Shown here: in pieces, positions 59,391-64,000 of the stretch
Numbering within the stretch: position 1 is the first letter of the stretch
How the letters are laid out: the number at the start of each line of letters is the position of its first letter
Assembly: GCF_040741455.2 (NCBI RefSeq)
Contig: NZ_CP160328.2
Coordinates: forward strand, 868,001-932,000
Source: Snodgrassella alvi
GTDB lineage: Bacteria > Pseudomonadota > Gammaproteobacteria > Burkholderiales > Neisseriaceae
DNA length: 64,000 bases
Reading direction: 5' to 3'
Notes under the pieces: generated by a model
The model's database searches: none
Seen by the model: only the letters and a program-made list of their open reading frames with translations
Told to the model about the DNA's origin: nothing
Made by a program: the position numbers and the translations under genes

Positions 59391-59865
59391 AAATATAGAA
59401 AACCTCCAGAATTTCGTATTCACGCACCCCACCCGGTGCCTGAACTTCAGCCACATCGCCTTCTTCCTTACCAATGAGTGCACGTGCTATCGGCGAACCA
59501 ACAAAAATCTTAGCCTGTTTGATATCGGCTTCATCTTCTCCAACAATCTGATAACTCACCACTTCCTCAGTTTCCAGATCCTGCATTTTCACAGTAGCAC
59601 CGAATACCACCTTACCATCGGCATTGGTTTCTTTCGGGTCTATAATATGTGCTAGAGACAACTTGTGCTCAATTTCTGCAATACGACCTTCAATAAAACC
59701 CTGTTTTTCCTTGGCCGCTTCATATTCTGCATTTTCGGACAAATCCCCATGCGAACGAGCTTCAGCAATCGCTTCAATTACCGCCGGACGAGCCACGCTC
59801 TTCAGTTCTTGTAGTTCCTGTTTCAGCAAATCAGCGCCCAATATGGTCAACGGAATTTTTTGCAT
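59389..59865 (-). CDS. greA: Transcription elongation factor GreA
   Basis: Rescues backtracked RNA polymerase by stimulating transcript cleavage. 158 residues, the same as E. coli: [40 protein letters not shown] with the acidic tip D-x-x-E, and [15 protein letters not shown] in the C-terminal domain. Tandem ATGs (59868 and 59865) both follow GGAG; the second gives the family start. Confidence 0.97.
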   Translation of the reverse strand: MQKIPLTILGADLLKQELQELKSVARPAVIEAIAEARSHGDLSENAEYEAAKEKQGFIEGRIAEIEHKLSLAHIIDPKETNADGKVVFGATVKMQDLETEEVVSYQIVGEDEADIKQAKIFVGSPIARALIGKEEGDVAEVQAPGGVREYEILEVFYI

Positions 59866-59921
59866 CATATTTCTCCAAGATACCACAGCTAAATACACTT
59901 GCGGTATTTCGTATTAATAAC

Positions 59922-59953
59922 AAAAAGCAAGCCGCCCGATTCTGGCGGCTTGC
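59922..59953 (-). terminator. Orphan terminator upstream of greA
   Basis: Strong 10-bp stem GCAAGCCGCC / GGCGGCTTGC with a seven-base loop; on the minus strand it is followed by TTTTTG. No intact gene precedes it on that strand, only the 24-residue remnant at 59966-60043, so it appears to be the terminator of a deleted gene. Confidence 0.8.
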
Positions 59954-59965
59954 GCTGTTCCATGT

Positions 59966-60043
59966 ATGTTATTTTAGCAGACCAGTATAAAAAATAGCAA
60001 TGGTTACAACCAAGGCAGCCTGCACATCATAGTCATCGAGCTC
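59966..60043 (-). pseudogene. C-terminal remnant of a lost gene
   Basis: The minus strand encodes CELDDYDVQAALVV then TIAIFYTGLLK and a stop, about 20 bases before the strong orphan terminator. There is no start codon in frame, because a stop lies directly upstream. The composition looks like the end of a membrane protein. I could not assign a family. Confidence 0.35.
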
Positions 60044-60576
60044 ACATTAGTATTTAAACTTAATTTAGTTATTTCTGACACATATTTAAGCAAAAATTAA
60101 ACCCACATAGGCAAACTTCAACTTAATTATCTTAGACTAATACTCCCAAATACTTACTGTTTCTCTTGCTCTTTGAATTTCTTGGCTGAAGTGAATCAGT
60201 ACAATACACTGCTGGTTAAAACAAATTGATACATAGGATTAAATTTACATTAACAGGCATGAATAAAATGATTAAGAAAATAAAAATTTTTATATAGAGA
60301 TTTGCACTACTCAGTACAAAATCCCAAAAATTCGCTACCAATAATACTCGCTATATTTATTGAATAATTTATCGTCAATTTGGTTTGAGAGTAAAAAAAT
60401 ATTCATTTATTATAATGTTTTATAATTGTTAGGATAATTTCTTTACTATTAGCTAATATCGAATAGTGCAAAATTTGTATTTACAATACAAATATCAATA
60501 ATTTATAGCTTAAATATACAATTTATCAACCGTATTTAATTTATAAATATCATTTTCAGCTGTGGTTAAACGAAAT

Positions 60577-60603
60577 GCCTTTTGGACAATTCATCCAAAA
60601 GGC
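60577..60603 (-). terminator. Terminator of ssb
   Basis: Stem GCCTTTTGGA / TCCAAAAGGC with a seven-base loop, 66 bases past the ssb stop; the following T-run is short. Confidence 0.6.
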
Positions 60604-60668
60604 AAAATCTTCATAGATTTGAAATTTCAAATTGCTAATTCAGATAAGAGGCAACAAAAAAATCAAGA

Positions 60669-61199
60669 TTAAAATGGGATATCATCATCAATATCATCTA
60701 TTGGTGCCGGTGCAGGTGCTGGACGTGGAGCCTGACGACGTGGAGCAGCCGGTGGTGGGCTAGAGGCGGCAGATGCAGCATCATAGCCACCCTGACTAAA
60801 ATTACCACCCTGAGCATAATCAGCTCCGCCGCCCATCTGATCATAGCTGCCACTTGCAGCGCCTGTATCATTGCGGCTACCCAGCATTTTCATTTCACTT
60901 CCGATGATGTCATAAGCCGTTCGTTCGATTCCATCCTTACCACTATATTTACGGCTTTGGATTCGGCCTTCGATAAATACCTGACTTCCCTTGCGCAGAT
61001 ACTGGTTGGCAATTTCGCCCAGTTTGCCAAACAGCGTGATATTGTGCCATTCGGTTCGGGTCTGGCGCTCGCCATTACGGTCACGCCACTGTTCATCAGT
61101 AGCAATGGAAAAGTTGGTTACGGCATCGCCACTAGGCATATAACGCGTTTCAGGGTCTCGACCCAAACGGCCAACCAGGATGACTTTATTAACAGACAT
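60669..61199 (-). CDS. ssb: Single-stranded DNA-binding protein
   Basis: Coats single-stranded DNA in replication, repair and transformation. 176 residues: OB fold at about 1-110 ([61 protein letters not shown]), a Gly-, Ala- and Pro-rich linker, and the acidic tip DDIDDDIPF that recruits partner proteins. Confidence 0.98.
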   Translation of the reverse strand: MSVNKVILVGRLGRDPETRYMPSGDAVTNFSIATDEQWRDRNGERQTRTEWHNITLFGKLGEIANQYLRKGSQVFIEGRIQSRKYSGKDGIERTAYDIIGSEMKMLGSRNDTGAASGSYDQMGGGADYAQGGNFSQGGYDAASAASSPPPAAPRRQAPRPAPAPAPIDDIDDDIPF

Positions 61200-61280
61200 G
61201 GTGGTTTCCTAATAATAAGTGCAGGCTGTCTTGCAGGACAACCCATGTTAAAAGTAAATCTGTGCTATTGCAGAATGGGT

Positions 61281-61904
61281 TCACGCCCATTGCCAGTGCC
61301 GCTGCCAAGCGCTGATAACCGCATTTGAATAAGTAGTCCGGCCTAAACTACCATTATACCGCGCAAGCGCGCGAGCCATATTACCATTCTCACGATTGCG
61401 ATAATATCGCAGAATGGTACAACCATAGCGTAAGTTAGTGCGAATATCGAATAAGTTATGTTCCGGCCGACCAATCTGTCTGACCCAGAATGGCATAACC
61501 TGCATTAAACCGCGTGCGCCAACGCCGGAAATTGCATATTGTCGGAAACGGCTTTCTACTTCTATCAGACCGAGTATTACCTGCGTATCCAGACCGGCGC
61601 GCATGGATTCGTATTGAATATTAGTCAGTAAACGTTTGCGCGCATAATCATCTGGAACATATGGCGTCAGTCTTGTTGACATCGCGTTTAACCAACGATT
61701 TGCCTCTGCTGCAGAAGCAAATATAAGCCGTGGGGGATTAGCATTGCTGACCGCATTCCGCATTACAGAAGCCACATCATCAGAAAGAGTTTCCTCGCGT
61801 TGTGCACCAGCCATAGCAAAGCGAGGTAGAGTTGCTCCAAATACCGCTGCACTGCCTGCTAGAAGCAAATGTCGACGCGATATCGACTTACTACTGTACT
61901 GCAT
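61281..61904 (-). CDS. Tat-exported lytic transglycosylase (SLT domain)
   Basis: Cleaves peptidoglycan glycan strands in the periplasm. 207 residues: a twin-arginine signal (SRRHLLLAGSAAVFG, residues 9-23) and an SLT domain with catalytic Glu117 in EVESRFRQYAISGVGARGLMQVMP, then ARYNGSLGRTTYSNAV. Twin-arginine export of a lytic transglycosylase is known in Neisseriaceae relatives but is less usual than Sec export. It lies 80 bases upstream of ssb on the same strand. Confidence 0.92.
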   Translation of the reverse strand: MQYSSKSISRRHLLLAGSAAVFGATLPRFAMAGAQREETLSDDVASVMRNAVSNANPPRLIFASAAEANRWLNAMSTRLTPYVPDDYARKRLLTNIQYESMRAGLDTQVILGLIEVESRFRQYAISGVGARGLMQVMPFWVRQIGRPEHNLFDIRTNLRYGCTILRYYRNRENGNMARALARYNGSLGRTTYSNAVISAWQRHWQWA

Positions 61905-62085
61905 ATGGATAAATTCCGAATCTATACGGTGGACAAACCGTTTTGAAATTTTGGGTATACATTAGGTGTGATATTTTAAATCATGTTATTAGGATTAAAG
62001 TATTGGTAAGAGAATATAGTTTAACAGATAAGCCAAAGAATTTTTCAATACAACAGAATAAGGACTGAGAACAGTCAGGCAATGC

Positions 62086-62116
62086 AAAAAAGCCGATGCA
62101 TAACATTGGCTTTTTT
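62086..62116. terminator. Terminator of the acidic hypothetical gene
   Basis: AAAAAGCCGATG pairs with CATTGGCTTTTT (one G-T pair) around a five-base loop; A-rich and T-rich flanks allow use on either strand. Confidence 0.8.
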
Positions 62117-62135
62117 AATTAATGATTTCTCTATT

Positions 62136-62498
62136 TTAATTCAAGGTAATTGGTACAAAAGCTTCTCGCGCCAGTTCTTCCTGTGCCAAATCAGTGACTA
62201 CTGTGGAAATTTTTATTTCAAACCAGCTTTTGAATATCTCCAGATTTATGGCTGGCCAGAGATTTTCATCCTCACACCAGTCCGCCAGCTCTGCAGCAAA
62301 GATATCCTGATAACGCTCTTCTATTTCCACCCACAAGTCATCTATATCTTCACAGGCAGAAGTCAGATAAGCATTTGCGTCCTGCTGTAACATTTCAAGT
62401 GACAATTCATCCAGATCTATATTCGGCAGATTTTGCAGCCATATCCAAAAAGGATCAAGCGGTACAAGCAAAAATACACTGCGGTTAACTTCATACAT
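62136..62498 (-). CDS. Acidic hypothetical protein, 120 residues
   Basis: Not recognised. The protein is strongly acidic, with many Asp and Glu and few basic residues, and rich in Trp and Leu: FWIWLQNLPNIDLDELSLEM, then DIDDLWVEIEERYQDIF and LADWCEDENLWPAINLEIF. No signal peptide or membrane helix is seen, so it should be cytoplasmic. It has a normal length, its own terminator, and lies 73 bases after mlaA, so it may share the mla transcript. Codon use looks native. Confidence 0.8.
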   Translation of the reverse strand: MYEVNRSVFLLVPLDPFWIWLQNLPNIDLDELSLEMLQQDANAYLTSACEDIDDLWVEIEERYQDIFAAELADWCEDENLWPAINLEIFKSWFEIKISTVVTDLAQEELAREAFVPITLN

Positions 62499-62571
62499 AT
62501 TTGTATTCCTGTTGTGCTATAAGCTGAATTTCAATTAATAACTGGCGTTTTAAAAAGACATTGACACAGAT

Positions 62572-63498
62572 TTAGTGCATATCCCAGTAAGGTGAAACAG
62601 ATGTCGCTGCACTATCTGGTTGAGTTTTATCGGCTGATTCATCTGAAATAATTTCAGCCTTATCAGCAGCAGTGTTGTCAGTAGAAACAGCTGCTTTATC
62701 GGCTTTCACAACCGGAGCTTTGTCGACCTGTTTTGCAGATTGCGGCTGAGTATTAGCTGTATCACTGTCAGGAGCGACCAGAGTATCGATATCATCATCA
62801 TCATCGTCATCATCTGGAAACAGTGTTCCGCCTACCTGCTTATTGCGTAATTTCATATACACATCACGCATATAAGTGTATCGATCTAACGCAGCATCAT
62901 TCAAACTGTCAGTTACATCCAGTAAGCTTTCACGAGTGGCAACACCATTCAATCCAGCCAGACTCCAACGTACTGCATCATCCTTAAAAATGGCATTTTC
63001 AACAGGAAAGGCGTCTGTAATTGTGCTGCCAATACTATCGCGCACAGTAGACGGTCCAAATATCGGATAAACAAAATAATTACTGTTTTTCCAGCCCCAA
63101 GAAGCAAATGTGTCACCAAGAGTATTTTTATTATTTGGAATTTGGCCTGCGTCAGCAATATCCAGTAATCCACCCAAACCAAAAGTAGTATTGATCCCTA
63201 CTCGAACAAAATCTGTACTGGCTTTCTCAATATCCAGTCGCAGCAGATTACTGCCGAAACTAACTACATCTCGCAGATTATTGAAAAAGTTGTTCACTCC
63301 GGTTCGTACCGGAGAAGGTGTAACTTTACGATATCCACGTGCAACAGGTGTCATGATGTATTGATCCAAGTGATCATTGATATTAAACATCACTCGGTTA
63401 TAACCTTCATACGGATCCTTATAGGGCTGATCTTCAGCCCAGCCCGCCTGACACAGAAACAACAACAGTGTGGTAGCCAGTAATTTTTTTTTACTCAT
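62572..63498 (-). CDS. mlaA: Outer-membrane lipid asymmetry protein MlaA (VacJ family)
   Basis: Removes misplaced phospholipids from the outer leaflet of the outer membrane and passes them to MlaC. 308 residues: a signal peptide (about 1-21), the VacJ start KDPYEGYNRVMFNINDHLDQYI, then LLRLDIEKASTDFVRVGINTTFGLGGLLDIA and YPIFGPSTVRDSIG. Unlike E. coli MlaA, no proper lipobox is visible; the only candidate Cys16 is in LFLCQ. An eight-Asp tract near residue 231, encoded by GAT repeats, leads into a long acidic, disordered tail of about 75 residues. It overlaps mlaB by four bases. Confidence 0.92.
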   Translation of the reverse strand: MSKKKLLATTLLLFLCQAGWAEDQPYKDPYEGYNRVMFNINDHLDQYIMTPVARGYRKVTPSPVRTGVNNFFNNLRDVVSFGSNLLRLDIEKASTDFVRVGINTTFGLGGLLDIADAGQIPNNKNTLGDTFASWGWKNSNYFVYPIFGPSTVRDSIGSTITDAFPVENAIFKDDAVRWSLAGLNGVATRESLLDVTDSLNDAALDRYTYMRDVYMKLRNKQVGGTLFPDDDDDDDDIDTLVAPDSDTANTQPQSAKQVDKAPVVKADKAAVSTDNTAADKAEIISDESADKTQPDSAATSVSPYWDMH

Positions 63499-63779
63499 TG
63501 TAACGATTCCTCTACACCGTACAGTGCCATTAGGGTAATCAGCCCTGCCGGTACACCTGCGATGTGCAACATAAATTTCTGTCTGTGTGCCAATCTTTTA
63601 GCAGCCACGAGTAAAGCTACACAGGCTGAATCGGCTTCGGTCACCCCACTGACATCCACTTTTTCAACTTTACCACTGCGGATACAGTCACTGAACTGCT
63701 TATAATCGTTTTCTCCTACTGTACTCATGGTGACTTTGTCATGAATCATCAGGGTTTTTCCCTGCACAGTGGTTTGCAT
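63495..63779 (-). CDS. mlaB: STAS-domain phospholipid transport protein MlaB
   Basis: Cytoplasmic STAS protein that binds the MlaF ATPase and is needed for its activity. 94 residues with the STAS fold; VDVSGVTEADSACVALLVAA holds the conserved Asp/Ser-Ala loop. It starts two bases after mlaC ends and overlaps mlaA by four bases, so all three are one operon. Confidence 0.9.
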   Translation of the reverse strand: MQTTVQGKTLMIHDKVTMSTVGENDYKQFSDCIRSGKVEKVDVSGVTEADSACVALLVAAKRLAHRQKFMLHIAGVPAGLITLMALYGVEESLQ

Positions 63780-63781
63780 AA

Positions 63782-64000
63782 TTATCTACCGTTTTTAGCG
63801 CGTAACTCAGCTACCAGACCGTCAATACCTTTCTGGCTGATGGTCTGATTAAATTGGTTACGGTATACAGTAACCAAGCTGGCTCCTTCTACAGCAACAT
63901 TATAAATCCGGTACATATTGCCAGACTGATACATTGTGTAATCCATACGTACTGGCTTACTGTTAGGAGTAGTGACATCCACACGTACAATAATTTCACG
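63782..64000 (-). CDS. mlaC: Phospholipid-binding protein MlaC, C-terminal part (cut by window edge)
   Basis: Periplasmic carrier that moves phospholipid between MlaA and the MlaFEDB complex. The visible 72 codons include VRMDYTMYQSGNMYRIYNVAVEG and a late YRNQFNQTISQKGIDGLVAELRAKN, the usual MlaC end. The start and the expected mlaF, mlaE and mlaD genes lie beyond position 64000. Confidence 0.93.
   Translation of the reverse strand, partial: REIIVRVDVTTPNSKPVRMDYTMYQSGNMYRIYNVAVEGASLVTVYRNQFNQTISQKGIDGLVAELRAKNGR

Larger units (their letters stand above)
59899..60668. other. Long AT-rich gap between greA and ssb
   Basis: 770 bases. From right to left it holds the ssb terminator (60577-60603), about 500 very AT-rich bases without a recognisable gene, the 24-codon remnant and the orphan terminator next to greA. 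Confidence 0.55.

Overview
The window reads as an ordinary chromosome segment of a betaproteobacterium in the Neisseriaceae. The fur / bamE-dapB arrangement, the protein sequences (GreA, Mog, TilS, MoaC, FtsH, the mla genes) and several GCTGCCTGAA motifs that resemble DNA uptake sequences all point there. Compact housekeeping genes alternate with long, very AT-rich gaps, which would suit a host-restricted member such as a Snodgrassella-type bee-gut symbiont. That genus call is an inference, not a demonstration. No rRNA, tRNA, insertion sequence, CRISPR array or complete prophage was seen.

Layout. 1-4.3 kb (minus): groEL (cut by the window edge), groES, an RpoE-type sigma factor, tilS, accA. 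4.7-6.6 kb (plus): the rpsP-rimM-trmD-rplS ribosome operon with a strong terminator, then purM. 8.1-9.6 kb: an AT-rich insert with a secreted alpha/beta hydrolase. 9.6-14 kb (minus): a second hydrolase, a thioredoxin-like [2Fe-2S] protein, a spermidine-synthase-like protein, an NfsA-like nitroreductase and purC. 14.3-15.4 kb (plus): a yqjD-yqjE-yqjK-like membrane-stress cluster. 15.5-18.9 kb: dapD, aat and fur (minus), then bamE-dapB (plus). 19-22.9 kb: a sparse accessory stretch with a 20-cysteine copper-storage-like protein, a small DksA/TraR zinc finger, an orphan phage-type S24 repressor with a divergent promoter that faces no clear gene, and about 0.9 kb with nothing recognisable. 22.9-27.1 kb: moaC and mog (divergent), pntB and pntA. 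27.5-29 kb: a Fur-box-controlled siderophore-binding lipoprotein beside decayed sequence.

29-41 kb: gloA and queA (minus), aroQ-accB-accC-prmA, a zinc-ribbon membrane protein overlapping argA, yggX, a hexapeptide acyltransferase, ppk, then dut and coaBC (minus). 41.8-47.1 kb (plus): a putrescine cluster, potG-potH-potI plus a PuuB-like oxidase and a kinase-like protein; no PotF binding protein is present. 47-49.6 kb: fnr and hemN, divergent around an FNR-type site. 50-58.7 kb: a CoA-type Nudix hydrolase, nnrE, folB, plsY, a DedA protein, glmM, folP, ftsH and rlmE. 59-64 kb: yhbY, greA, ssb, a Tat-type lytic transglycosylase, an acidic hypothetical protein, and the end of an mla operon (mlaC cut by the edge, mlaB, mlaA).

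How they work together. accA, accB and accC supply three of the four acetyl-CoA carboxylase subunits from two places. dapB and dapD belong to lysine/peptidoglycan precursor synthesis. groES-groEL, ftsH and rpoE are stress and proteostasis functions. Fur has a likely target inside the window at 28446, and FNR sits next to a matching site. I found no convincing undescribed multi-gene system. The best leads are the orphan repressor with its divergent promoter, the decayed sequence beside the Fur-regulated lipoprotein, the gene remnant and stranded terminator upstream of greA, the uptake-sequence-like motif, and the atypical MlaA.
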